Of a DNA stretch of 49,521 nucleotides, positions 25,367-33,538 are shown one piece after another. Under the pieces are notes generated by a model. It ran no database searches and was not told the DNA's origin. It saw nothing but the letters and a program-made list of their open reading frames with translations. The position numbers and the translations under genes were made by a program. This DNA is from Kiritimatiellia bacterium (lineage in GTDB: Bacteria > Verrucomicrobiota > Kiritimatiellia > CAIQIC01 > Lenti-01), in NCBI GenBank assembly GCA_017458625.1, contig JAFTAH010000073.1, positions 1-49,521 of the forward strand, in the 5' to 3' direction. Numbering within the stretch: position 1 is the stretch's first letter; the number at the start of each line of letters is the position of its first letter.

Positions 25367-26122
25367 CTATTCGGCAGGCACCGTTTCCTCGCTCGTCTCG
25401 GCCCCCGTCGAACCCGCGTCCGGCACCTCTTCTTCCGCCACCATCTCCCTGGGCGGTTCCGCCACCAGCAGCGGCTCGGTCGCATCGACCACCTGCTTGC
25501 GGGCGACACGATGCCGCCGCGCCGGCCGCGACCAGTCGGGCAGCTCCAGCTGGCGCGACTGTACGAGCCGATGCACCTTGAGAATGCGCAGGAGTTGCAA
25601 GACATCGGACTTCTCGTAGGACTTCTTGACGTCGACGCGGTCAAGCAGGTCGAGGAGCAAGGTCCGGAACAGGAGAATTCCCTGAATGCCGGCGGACAAC
25701 AGGAAATCGATGGCGGCTTGCCGTTCGCGGGCGGCAACGGGCAGGTCGGGCAGCACCAGAACCGGAGCGGGGGCCGCCACCCGGAGGGTGGCCGTTGCGG
25801 AAGCCATGGCCTTGGGCGAGGCGAAGCGCACGAGCTCAGGCGTCTTCGCCAGCATCTGTGGCGTAAAGCGGTCCGAATGCCAGCCGCGCACGCTGACCAC
25901 CACGGCGGGCACCCGCACGAGGTCGCACGCCCCCCACAGCCCCGGCGCTGGCTGCGTCCCCTCGCCACTCCCCGGCCGCAACGCCAGGTTGATTCCCAGC
26001 ATGTCCGCTTCCTCCCACGAAGCCTTCGCCCGCGCAATCACGGAGTATTTTCGCACCTGTCGGACGCAAAAGCCCAGCGTCTCCAGGTACTCGCGCACCA
26101 GTTGTTCGTTCACGGAAGTCAT
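25367..26122 (-). CDS. Conserved-looking protein of unknown function, last gene of hisI operon
   Basis: A 251-residue soluble protein that I do not recognise with confidence. The N-terminus VREYLETLGFCVRQVRKYSV, followed by an acidic residue in KASWEEADML, resembles the start of small nuclease-like or DUF folds (a beta strand, then E-D). A later strand-helix segment is VVVSVRGWHSDRF. The C-terminal 60 residues are Pro/Glu-rich and low in complexity. Its ATG overlaps the stop codon of the glycosyltransferase gene by ATGA (26119-26122), so it is translated from the same mRNA. A role with the glycosyltransferase is possible only by context. Confidence 0.7.
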   Translation of the reverse strand: MTSVNEQLVREYLETLGFCVRQVRKYSVIARAKASWEEADMLGINLALRPGSGEGTQPAPGLWGACDLVRVPAVVVSVRGWHSDRFTPQMLAKTPELVRFASPKAMASATATLRVAAPAPVLVLPDLPVAARERQAAIDFLLSAGIQGILLFRTLLLDLLDRVDVKKSYEKSDVLQLLRILKVHRLVQSRQLELPDWSRPARRHRVARKQVVDATEPLLVAEPPREMVAEEEVPDAGSTGAETSEETVPAE

Positions 26123-27372
26123 GGCGTACCCCTTTCTCCGGCGGCGGTGCCGTCCTGCCCCAGCAGACCGGCGTAGGCGGCGGCCAGCGCGGCGCGGAAA
26201 GTGGTGTAGTTGTAGCGCGACAGGTAGAGCTCGTGCCCGGCGGCGGCCAGGGCCGCGCGTCGGTCCGGGTCGTCGGCCAGCGCCGCCAGCGTCGCCCCGA
26301 ACGCTTCCGGCGTCGGTTCGCAGAGCGCGGCCGCCGTGTCCCCGACGATGAGCCGGTTGGCCGGATTGTCGCACGCCACGATGGGCCGGGCCGCCTTGAA
26401 GTAGTCGAGCAGCTTGAGCGGGGTGTTGTCGCCGTGGATACGCGGCGAAAGCATGATGTCCGCCGCGTCCAGCGTGGTGCTCAGCAGATCGGGATGCACC
26501 TTCGGCGGGAAGATCACATGCTCGGCGCACCCGGCGGCGGCCATCTGGGCCGTGCGCTCGGCAATCTGTTCGGGCGTCCCACCGATGACGGCAAAATAGA
26601 GCCGAGGCACCGCCTTGACGGCATGTGGAATGGCGTCAAACAGCAGATCCAGCCCCTGATACGTCGCAAACGAGCCAACGTAGATGGCGATGACGGCATC
26701 TTCGGGCAGACCCCACGAGGCGCGAATCTCGGCGGCACGGGCCGGGTCGGCCTCAGCCAGCGAGGCCGGGATGTCGCTAATCGCATGAACCGGCACCCTG
26801 GGATTGGCGGCCCGCGCCTGTTCGGCCAAGGCGGGCCCGGTGGCGATGATCATGGCGGCCTGCCGCAGCGAGTACTGCTCGACGCGACGATAGGCGGCCA
26901 TCACGGCCCCCTTGATGACTCCGCCCTTCTTGTACGAAGCCGGATCAGAATGCTTCTCGAACACGAACGGGACATGGTGGCGGCGCGCGACCCGGGCGGC
27001 AATGGGCCCCGCGTCCTCGATGCCGTGGATGGAGACATAGCGGTTGCGGGCGGCCAGCTGAAAGGCCTTCCAGGCAATGGCGAGGTCCAGGATGGCCTTC
27101 GCCGGCGAAGGACCGATGGCCAGATTCTTGGCCCGGATGATGTTGGGGGCGCGATAATGCGTGACACCCGGCAGCGGGAACGGATCGCCCACCGGCATGG
27201 TCAGCAGGTCGACCGCATAGCCGCTTTCCGCCAGTGCCTGCGCATCGAACCGCACACGCAACGGCGAGCCGCGCCACTGGTAGAACGGCTGCGGCGAAAT
27301 AAGCAGAACGCGCTTGCGGGCGGTCCCTTCGGCCGCCGGAGCAACTTCATCGGAGGAGGGAGCAGAGGTCAT
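26119..27372 (-). CDS. Glycosyltransferase family 4-like (GT-B fold)
   Basis: A 417-residue GT-B glycosyltransferase. The N-terminal Rossmann domain has VLLISPQPFYQWRGSPLR. The C-terminal donor domain has AIYVGSFATYQGLDLLFDAI and the family segment DNTPLKLLDYFKAARPIVAC, where the glutamate position typical of GT4 is substituted by Asn or Thr. The donor and acceptor sugars are unknown; envelope polysaccharide synthesis is the likely context. The gene overlaps both neighbours by ATGA (27369-27372 upstream, 26119-26122 downstream), giving a tightly coupled operon with the TPR protein. Confidence 0.85.
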   Translation of the reverse strand: MTSAPSSDEVAPAAEGTARKRVLLISPQPFYQWRGSPLRVRFDAQALAESGYAVDLLTMPVGDPFPLPGVTHYRAPNIIRAKNLAIGPSPAKAILDLAIAWKAFQLAARNRYVSIHGIEDAGPIAARVARRHHVPFVFEKHSDPASYKKGGVIKGAVMAAYRRVEQYSLRQAAMIIATGPALAEQARAANPRVPVHAISDIPASLAEADPARAAEIRASWGLPEDAVIAIYVGSFATYQGLDLLFDAIPHAVKAVPRLYFAVIGGTPEQIAERTAQMAAAGCAEHVIFPPKVHPDLLSTTLDAADIMLSPRIHGDNTPLKLLDYFKAARPIVACDNPANRLIVGDTAAALCEPTPEAFGATLAALADDPDRRAALAAAGHELYLSRYNYTTFRAALAAAYAGLLGQDGTAAGERGTP

Positions 27373-28448
27373 GGCACAGGCGAAACGGCGGGTTGTTCCT
27401 GGGACGGCCCCGCGGGAAACGGCATGACATCCGCGGAATCAAATCCGTGGACGACTTCCGCATAGCCGGGAGCATCCCGCAGGGGGGCGAGGTCGGGATC
27501 GGCCAGAATGTCGTCGCGCTGCCGGGCCGAGGCCAGCGTGAGGGCGGCCTTTAGCGCTTCCAGCGCCTCGTCCATGCGCCCCGCCTTGGCACAGAAGATG
27601 GCCCGGTTCTGGCGGAAAGAGGGTTGGGCCGGTGCCAGCGCAATAGCGGCATCGATTTGGGCCAGCGCCTCGTCGTGACGGCCCGCGCGCGACAGCACCA
27701 GCGCATAGTTGGAATGAACCCCGGCATTGTCGGGCTGAACCGCCAGCACCGCCTCGAAGGCGGCCAGCGCGTCCTCCTGGCGGTCGGGCAACGCGAGCAG
27801 GATGAGCGCCCGCTGCATGGGAGCCGGCGCAAAGCCGGGATGCACGCGGATCAGCGTCTCGACCAGTTCCAGCGCCTCGGGCGCATTGCCTGCCAGATAG
27901 TAGCCCAGCGAGAGGTCCAGCAGCCCCTGGGGCCTGAGCGGGGCCAGCCGCAACGCGGCCTCCAGTTCGGGAATGGCATCGGCATATCGCCCCTGCAGCA
28001 GATAGGCGTGCCCGAGCATGAACCGCGGCTCCGCATCCGACGGCGAAAGCGCCTTCGCCTGCACGGCCAGCTCTTCCGCCTTTGCCGCGTTATTGGCCAG
28101 GATGGACGCGTTGGCCTCGCGCAGCAACGCCAAGGTGCGTTCCGCCACCGGATTGTTCGCCGGCGAAGGCGGCAGCACCACCGTTGACGCCTCTTTCGTG
28201 GCGCTGGCGGGCGCGGATGGAACCGCCACCTCGGCTGGCTTCTGCGTGACGGGCGGGGCCACCGGCGCCGGCGTCGGCTTGACCAGGATGCGCTCCCTCC
28301 GCGTGGATTCCACGCGAGCCACGATCACCAGCGCCGCCGCCAGCGCCAGCGTGAACAGGAGGAACAGCACCAGCAGTTTGCCGCGCGACCGCTTGGGCGG
28401 CAACGACGAAGGCTTGGCGGAAGGGGGTTGAACCGGAGGTTGGACCAT
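27369..28448 (-). CDS. Membrane-anchored TPR-repeat protein
   Basis: A 359-residue protein with a basic N-terminus (SLPPKRSRGK) and one transmembrane helix (about residues 28-46, LLVLFLLFTLALAAALVIV). A Pro/Ala-rich linker (50-105) follows, then a row of tetratricopeptide repeats from about 107 to 320, for example AEPRFMLGHAYLLQGRYADA and PLRPQGLLDLSLGYYLAGNA. TPRs bind other proteins. The topology places the repeats in the periplasm, so it may scaffold an envelope complex with the downstream glycosyltransferase. It starts 33 nt after hisI. Confidence 0.85.
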   Translation of the reverse strand: MVQPPVQPPSAKPSSLPPKRSRGKLLVLFLLFTLALAAALVIVARVESTRRERILVKPTPAPVAPPVTQKPAEVAVPSAPASATKEASTVVLPPSPANNPVAERTLALLREANASILANNAAKAEELAVQAKALSPSDAEPRFMLGHAYLLQGRYADAIPELEAALRLAPLRPQGLLDLSLGYYLAGNAPEALELVETLIRVHPGFAPAPMQRALILLALPDRQEDALAAFEAVLAVQPDNAGVHSNYALVLSRAGRHDEALAQIDAAIALAPAQPSFRQNRAIFCAKAGRMDEALEALKAALTLASARQRDDILADPDLAPLRDAPGYAEVVHGFDSADVMPFPAGPSQEQPAVSPVP

Positions 28449-28481
28449 GGGGAAACGCGGGATTCCGTGAATACGAATGGG

Positions 28482-28892
28482 TTACGGATCGAGATTGACG
28501 AGTCCGCCCGTCTCGAAGTCGATGCGCCGATAGTAGCAGTTGCGCGGCTCGCCCTGCCGGTTCTTGGTATGGCAGATGCCGCCCCGGCGCGGCCGCACGA
28601 TGTACACCAGGGAGTTCTGCTCGCAGTTCACCCGCACCTCCAGCAGATCGAACGTCTCGCCGCTGGTCGCCCCCTTGATCCAGAGCTCGTTCCGCGAAGT
28701 CGACCAGAAGATGGCCGTGCGCTGCCGGATGGCCTCGCGCAGGGCGAGCTCGTTGGCGTACGCCACGAGGATGATTTCGCGCGTGTCGACGTTCTGCACG
28801 GCGACCGGCACGACCTGGGCACCGGTGGCGGCAACCTTTGCAAGCTTGCCGAAGTCGAGCTGGAGTTGGGTGGTTTCTTCGAGCTGGCCCAT
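28482..28892 (-). CDS. hisI: Phosphoribosyl-AMP cyclohydrolase-like protein (HisI) with altered metal motif
   Basis: A 136-residue protein of the PRA-CH family, the third step of histidine synthesis (ring opening of phosphoribosyl-AMP). FWSTSRNELWIKGATSGETF is the strong family signature. The usual metal-binding D-x-D-x-D stretch appears as N89-C90-E91-Q92-N93, losing two or three carboxylates. The later Cys-His (GGICHTK) and Cys (RNCYYRR) zinc positions remain, with an insertion between them. It may be a divergent active subgroup or a repurposed protein. No other his genes are nearby. Start at 28892 is fixed by an AAAGGAGG site with 5-nt spacing. Confidence 0.85.
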   Translation of the reverse strand: MGQLEETTQLQLDFGKLAKVAATGAQVVPVAVQNVDTREIILVAYANELALREAIRQRTAIFWSTSRNELWIKGATSGETFDLLEVRVNCEQNSLVYIVRPRRGGICHTKNRQGEPRNCYYRRIDFETGGLVNLDP

Positions 28893-28897
28893 GCTGG

Positions 28898-28905
28898 CCT
28901 CCTTT
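28898..28905 (-). promoter_or_regulatory. Strong Shine-Dalgarno of hisI
   Basis: On the minus strand AAAGGAGG is followed by CCAGC and the ATG of hisI. It decides between the start at 28892 and the longer open frame reaching 29120. It is one of the strongest ribosome-binding sites in the window. Confidence 0.8.
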
Positions 28906-29254
28906 GGAAAAGGTGAAATGCGACAACCCCAGTCTACCCCCCTTGCCCGCTCGCGTGAACAAAAAAAACACTTCCATGTACGCCATCGGGGACATTGGAG
29001 ACACCATGACCCCGGAGCCTCTCCCCCCACGTCCGCCACCTCCCCTGCGCGAGTCCCATCATGGTTGCCCGCACCCAATACGTTTCCCGGCTGGACAACA
29101 CCCCGTGCGCCGAGTAGCATGAACAGCGTTCTTGTGGCCCCATCAGCCCTTTGACATCCCCATGGACCCGTATATCATGGCACCAATTCCTGTCCCCTCG
29201 AACGCGAGCTCCTTCCTCACCGCCACCAGATGTCGAAGAAGCCTCGCCCTGCCC
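28906..29254. other. Divergent intergenic region hisI / lipoprotein
   Basis: About 350 bases without a supported gene. A long A-run near 28960-28968 may mark the hisI upstream region. The plus-strand promoter at 29151-29178 serves the lipoprotein gene. Open frames here are extensions of flanking genes with no family features. Confidence 0.5.
29151..29178 (+). promoter_or_regulatory. Near-consensus sigma70-type promoter of the W/F-P repeat lipoprotein
   Basis: A perfect -35 TTGACA (29151-29156) and a five-of-six -10 TATCAT (29173-29178) are separated by 16 bp. Transcription would begin near 29185, about 70 nt before the lipoprotein ATG. This is the best promoter match seen in the window. Confidence 0.7.
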
Positions 29255-30844
29255 ATGACTCGACTCCTCGTCCTCCTCCCGGTGCTATTCCTTTTGGCCG
29301 CCTGTGCCACGCCGCCTCCCGCGCCTTCCGCGGGCCCCATCCTCCGGACCATGACGGAGCCCGACGGCACCGCCCGCACCACGGCCCTGGGCCCCTTCCA
29401 CGAAAGCGCCACCTATCCCGACGGCACCTCCCTCTCCGCGCCGCTCCGCCCGCTCTGGGCCGAGGCCACGCGCCCCAATCCCCGCGACTACCGCCACGAC
29501 TGGGCCTTCCTCTGGCCCATCGCCTCCGGCCGCACCCTCGGCCACGACCGCACCTGGCGCTTCCTCGTCTTCTTTGGCGACAACCGCGACGTGACCGCCG
29601 GCACCAACGCCGCCCATCACACCCTGCTTCTCCCCTTCTGGTTCAGCGGCCAGACCCGCTCCGGCGAAACCTACCGCGCCCTCTTCCCCCTCGGCGGCAC
29701 CATCTGCGACTTGCTGGTCAAGGACCGCATTGAATTCGTCCTCTTCCCGATCTGGGCGCGCTCCTCCATCAACGATGTCACCACCACCGACTGGCTCTGG
29801 CCGTTCATCTCCCGCACCACCACCCCCGACGGCCACATCGACAAGTTCCGCGTCTTCCCCTTCTACTCCCGCAACACCACGCGCGGCCACTTCGAGAAGA
29901 CGACCATCGCCTGGCCGTTCTGGTCCCACTCCCGCTTCGACTACAAGAACTCCCACGGCACCAGCTGGGTGCTCTTCCCGTTCTACGGCCGCACCCGCCT
30001 GTCCGACCAGTCCGGCTGGATGGTGCTCCCCCCCCTCATCCAGCACGGCGTGGCGACCAACGGCGACTTCCGGACCTTCGCCCCCTGGCCCTTCTACATC
30101 CACAAGAAGCACGGCGCCCTGGAAACCTTCCACCTCTGGCCCCTCTACGGCCGCCGCACCGAAGGCCCCCTGGACCGCCAGTACTGGCTGTGGCCTATCC
30201 TTACCCACGAGCAGAACGCCTACTCCACCACCCGCTACCGCCGATGGACGCTCGCCCCCTTCTTCAGCGTCGCCACCTACACCCGCTCGCCTGACAAGAT
30301 TGCCCGCAAGCAGCGCCTCGCCACCACCCCTGCCGCCCTGGACGCCGCCGCCACCAACGCCCCCGAGACCCTCGTCCGCCGCCGCCTCAAGCTCTGGCCC
30401 CTCTTCACCCACCAGACCCAGCGTGAGCCGATACTGGCCACCCGCTTCGTCTTCCCCGACCTCTGGCCCGGCCCGACCCCGGCCGTCGTCGAACGCTCCT
30501 GGGCCCCTCTCTGGACGCTCCTCGACTACCGCGCCGCCCTCCCCGCCGATGCGCCCGCCGATGCCGAGCCCAACACCTCCCTCAGCCTGCTCTGGGGCCT
30601 CTACCGCCAATCCGATGCCCCGGCCTCCCCGGCCACGCCGCGCGAATACGAGCTCTTCCCCTTCTGGCGCCACCTGCGCCCCGCCGACGACTCCTCCCGC
30701 CACTGGTCCGTCCTCAAGGGCCTCCTCGCCTACGACCGCACCGCCTCCGAACGCCGCCTCCGCCTCCTCTGGATTCCCTTCACCCTCTCCCCGCCCGAGA
30801 CTGCCACGCCCGCCGCCAACCCCGAGGTCGACGCCGCCCCCTGA
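29255..30844 (+). CDS. Lipoprotein with about 15 repeated W/F-P-aromatic motifs
   Basis: A 529-residue exported lipoprotein: signal MTRLLVLLPVLFLLAACAT with lipobox LAAC (Cys17). No known family is recognised. The mature part repeats a short hydrophobic motif every 20-30 residues: LWPIASG, LLPFWFSG, LFPLGGT, LFPIWAR, LWPFISR, VFPFYSR, AWPFWSH, LFPFYGR, PWPFYIH, LWPLYGR, LWPILTH, LAPFFSV, LWPLFTH and LFPFWRH. The regular strand-turn pattern suggests a beta-propeller, beta-solenoid or barrel-like structure, probably at the outer membrane. The ATG at 29255 was preferred over 29132 because it begins the signal peptide. A near-consensus promoter precedes it. ftsQ starts 55 nt later. Confidence 0.75.
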   Translation: MTRLLVLLPVLFLLAACATPPPAPSAGPILRTMTEPDGTARTTALGPFHESATYPDGTSLSAPLRPLWAEATRPNPRDYRHDWAFLWPIASGRTLGHDRTWRFLVFFGDNRDVTAGTNAAHHTLLLPFWFSGQTRSGETYRALFPLGGTICDLLVKDRIEFVLFPIWARSSINDVTTTDWLWPFISRTTTPDGHIDKFRVFPFYSRNTTRGHFEKTTIAWPFWSHSRFDYKNSHGTSWVLFPFYGRTRLSDQSGWMVLPPLIQHGVATNGDFRTFAPWPFYIHKKHGALETFHLWPLYGRRTEGPLDRQYWLWPILTHEQNAYSTTRYRRWTLAPFFSVATYTRSPDKIARKQRLATTPAALDAAATNAPETLVRRRLKLWPLFTHQTQREPILATRFVFPDLWPGPTPAVVERSWAPLWTLLDYRAALPADAPADAEPNTSLSLLWGLYRQSDAPASPATPREYELFPFWRHLRPADDSSRHWSVLKGLLAYDRTASERRLRLLWIPFTLSPPETATPAANPEVDAAP

Positions 30845-30899
30845 CGGCCGCAGTTTGGGATTGCATGAACGCCAAGAATAGGCTAGACAGTCGCCCGCC

Positions 30900-31706
30900 A
30901 TGACTCGCCCCCGCCCCAAAACGCTCCACGTCTCCACGGTATCGCGCCGCCCCTCCGCCCGCCGCCGCAGGATTGTCTTCTGGGTGCTTCTGGCCTTTCT
31001 CGCGCTCGGCGGCATCTTCTTCCTGCTGCACCACGCCTATCTCGCCCTCCGCCGCTCCGCCAGCCACGACGACCTCTTCATCCTGCGCCGCATCGACGTC
31101 GCCACCACGGGCATCCTCTCCACCGCCGACATCCTCCGCGAGGCCGACATCCAGACGAACATGAACATCTGGGCCATCGACCCCGCCGCCGTCCGGGCGC
31201 GCCTCGAAGGCAATCCGCTCATCGCCTCCGCCACCGTCTCCCGGCAGCTCCCCGACGGCCTCCACATCGACGTCGTCGAGCGCACCCCCGCCGCGCGCCT
31301 TGTTACCACCGGCGGCGGCACGGCCCTGGCCATTTCCCACGATGGCCACGTGATGGGTCCCTCCTCGGTTCGCACCTCCCTGCCGGTCATCTCGGGCCTC
31401 TTGGACTCCGCTCTCACCCCCGGCGCCGTCGTCTCCGACCCCCGCCTGCCCGACCTGATGGCCATCATCGACCTCTGCCACGAGCCCTCCCTGCGCGAGG
31501 AGATCGTGCCGCTGGTCTTGGACGTCGCCGACCGCACTCGCATCCGCCTTGTCCTCCAGAGCGGCGAGGAAATCCTTCTCTCCCTCACCGGCTACGAGGA
31601 CAAGCTCCGCCAGTTCCCGCTCATGCGGGCCGTCGCCCGCGACCGCGCCCTCTCCCTTCACACCTACGACCTCACCGTCGACAAGAACTTCCCCGCCACC
31701 CCCTAG
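30900..31706 (+). CDS. ftsQ: Cell-division protein FtsQ-like (POTRA domain)
   Basis: A 268-residue bitopic inner-membrane protein with a short basic cytoplasmic tail (ARRRR), one transmembrane helix (about residues 25-45) and a periplasmic POTRA domain at about 60-130 (RIDVATTGILSTADILREAD; LEGNPLIASATVSRQLPDGL; DVVERTPAARLV). A beta domain follows, typical of FtsQ/DivIB. FtsQ links early and late divisome proteins. The gene lies outside a dcw cluster: neighbours are the repeat lipoprotein and an acyltransferase. Assignment rests on POTRA layout and the N-P-(L/W)-I-xxAxV-x-R motif. Confidence 0.83.
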   Translation: MTRPRPKTLHVSTVSRRPSARRRRIVFWVLLAFLALGGIFFLLHHAYLALRRSASHDDLFILRRIDVATTGILSTADILREADIQTNMNIWAIDPAAVRARLEGNPLIASATVSRQLPDGLHIDVVERTPAARLVTTGGGTALAISHDGHVMGPSSVRTSLPVISGLLDSALTPGAVVSDPRLPDLMAIIDLCHEPSLREEIVPLVLDVADRTRIRLVLQSGEEILLSLTGYEDKLRQFPLMRAVARDRALSLHTYDLTVDKNFPATP

Positions 31707-31762
31707 GGCCCTGGATGATAAAAAACTTGTTCAAACGACGGCATGGTGTTTCCCGACGAGGC

Positions 31763-31801
31763 GCCGGATTGAAGGCGCAGTTTCCTGCGTCGAAATCCGG
31801 C
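31763..31801. repeat. Imperfect 39-nt hairpin between ftsQ and the acyltransferase gene
   Basis: GCCGGATT (31763-31770) pairs with AATCCGGC (31794-31801), and an inner GCGCAG/CTGCGT stem has a TTTC loop. There is no T-run, so it is not a standard terminator. It lies in the 159-nt gap, which is AT-richer at its ends. Confidence 0.5.
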
Positions 31802-31865
31802 AACGACGAGGGGGAACATCAGGGCAAGTCTGGACAAGGAATTTTGAATTCAGGACACTAGGGGC

Positions 31866-32990
31866 ATGAAGCCAGGCAAGCCCAGCGCAGGAAGACCTCG
31901 GCAGTCGAACTTCGAACTGTTGCGGCTGCTCTCGATGCTGGCCATCGTGCTGGGACACATGTTCACCGAAGGACGCCTGCTGGCCTATGCGCAAGGTCCC
32001 GTCCTGTACATTTCGACGTGGCTGGGCTGCGGAGCCCGCCTGGCGACGAATCTGTTCGTGTTGCTCGGCGCATGGTTCCTGGTGGAGGCGACCCGCCCGG
32101 GAACCTCTGCCTTCGCGCCGGGTCGCCGCTGGTGGCGCCTGCACTTCGAGGTGCTGTGCTGGACGGTCCCGCTCACGCTGGTCGCGCTGGCGATGGGCGC
32201 GCGGCCGAGCCCGATGGACACGGCCCAGAGCTTCCTGCCCTACCTGGGCCGGCCGCTATGGTTTGCCTCCGCCTGGCTGTCGCTCCTGCTCCTGGTGCCC
32301 TTCCTCCGCCATGCCCTGGCACTCGACCGCCGCCAGCTGGGCGCACTCGTGGCGGTGGGCGGCGTGGTGCTGGTGGGCAATTCGACCCTCGCCGACCTCC
32401 GCGAAGGCTACCTGACCGACATCGGCTGGTTCCTCTACCTCTATCTGCTCGTCGGCTGGCTACGCCTCCACGCCCCGGCCTGGCTCCGCCGCATCCCGGG
32501 ACCGGCGGCGCTGGCGGGCGGACTGGCCCTCTACGCGGCCATGGTTCTGCCCGAGGCGTGGGCACGGGCGAATCTCGACCTCCATCCGACAATGGCCCCC
32601 GCCGTCCACCATCTGGCCGACTGGTACCTCGCGGACATCAAGTCCCTGCCCAACGCCCTGGCCGCGCTGGGCATTTTCGGCTTCTTCGTCAAACTCGACC
32701 TCGGCTGCATCCGCTGGCTCAACGCGGCGGCTCGCCCGGCCTTCGCGGTCTACGTTGCCCACCAGGTCCCCGCCTTCTGGCCACTGCTCTGGACGCGCCT
32801 CGTCCACTGCCCGGCCTGGCGCGGACGGCCCTGGACACCCTTGGCCGCCATCGGCGTCGCCCTCTCCCTGTACGTTGCGATTGCCCTCCTCGAAACCGCG
32901 CGCCGCCGCTGGCTCGAACCTTTTTGGCTCCGAAGCCGCCCCTTTGCCACCCTGGCGCACGCCCTGGACCGCTTCGTCGGCGCCTCCTGA
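31866..32990 (+). CDS. Acyltransferase-3 (OafA/NRG-1-like) integral membrane protein
   Basis: A 374-residue polytopic inner-membrane protein of the acyltransferase-3 family, which acylates cell-surface sugars or other envelope molecules. The N-terminus NFELLRLLSMLAIVLGHMF contains the characteristic R-x10-H motif (Arg20 and His31) thought to bind the acyl donor. About ten hydrophobic spans follow. The C-terminal AFAVYVAHQVPAFWPLLW resembles the family's late helix (YLxH). Acceptor unknown. It is convergent with the lipoprotein pair; the shared terminator region is at 33081-33110. Confidence 0.86.
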   Translation: MKPGKPSAGRPRQSNFELLRLLSMLAIVLGHMFTEGRLLAYAQGPVLYISTWLGCGARLATNLFVLLGAWFLVEATRPGTSAFAPGRRWWRLHFEVLCWTVPLTLVALAMGARPSPMDTAQSFLPYLGRPLWFASAWLSLLLLVPFLRHALALDRRQLGALVAVGGVVLVGNSTLADLREGYLTDIGWFLYLYLLVGWLRLHAPAWLRRIPGPAALAGGLALYAAMVLPEAWARANLDLHPTMAPAVHHLADWYLADIKSLPNALAALGIFGFFVKLDLGCIRWLNAAARPAFAVYVAHQVPAFWPLLWTRLVHCPAWRGRPWTPLAAIGVALSLYVAIALLETARRRWLEPFWLRSRPFATLAHALDRFVGAS

Positions 32991-33080
32991 GCAACAGCAG
33001 TCGATTCAATGATTCAACTCCCCTCCCCTGCGGCTTGGCGACACACGGCGTGAAAAGGATGGGGGTGGCGGCGGGGCAAC

Positions 33081-33110
33081 AAAAAAGGCGGCGGCCGGAA
33101 GACCGTCGCC
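33081..33110 (-). terminator. Intrinsic terminator of the lipoprotein pair
   Basis: On the minus strand an 8-bp GC stem (33103-33110 with 33087-33094, one mismatch) with an 8-nt loop is followed by six T residues (33081-33086). It begins about 20 nt past the lipoprotein stop. Confidence 0.75.
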
Positions 33111-33130
33111 TTGCGGGGATTGCGCAGGGG

Positions 33131-33538
33131 CTACTTGACGACAAGGCAGGAGTTCTTGACGACCTTGCGCTGGACGAGGAAGAGGCTCCAGGCGGAGTAG
33201 GTGTCGACATCGGAGGTGAGGTTGACGACCTTGCGGGAGCCGATGACGTCCAGGGCATGGCGGAGGCCAGCCAGGTTCTCGTCCAGCGTGGCGCGGTCTT
33301 CGAACCAGACGAAGTTGTCGTCGAACTGGGTTTCGATCGGTCCTTCCTGCCAGGTCTTGCCGCTGGAGATGGGCAGGCACCCGAACAGGGAATAGGAGGT
33401 GTTGAAGACGGTCACGGCGGCGACCGGGGTGGCGCCGTCGGCGAGCTTCACGGGCTGCTTGACGGTGCCGATGTCGGTGTAGGCGCAGCAGCCGCCGAGC
33501 AGGGCGGAGGAGAGGAGGAGGAGAAGGGTCTTCTTCAT
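33131..33538 (-). CDS. Small lipoprotein of unknown function (second of a related pair)
   Basis: A 135-residue lipoprotein. The signal peptide MKKTLLLLLSSALLGGCC has lipobox LGGC. The mature part is not a family I know. Its layout (a VTVFNTSYSLFGCLPI strand, an Asp/Glu-rich middle with FVWFEDRATLDENLAGLRHA, then VVNLTSDVDTYSAWSL) parallels the upstream lipoprotein, so the two are probably ancient duplicates. The ATG at 33538 has AAAGGAG at 6-nt spacing and overlaps the upstream stop codon. Terminator follows. Probably acts in the envelope with its partner. Confidence 0.78.
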   Translation of the reverse strand: MKKTLLLLLSSALLGGCCAYTDIGTVKQPVKLADGATPVAAVTVFNTSYSLFGCLPISSGKTWQEGPIETQFDDNFVWFEDRATLDENLAGLRHALDVIGSRKVVNLTSDVDTYSAWSLFLVQRKVVKNSCLVVK

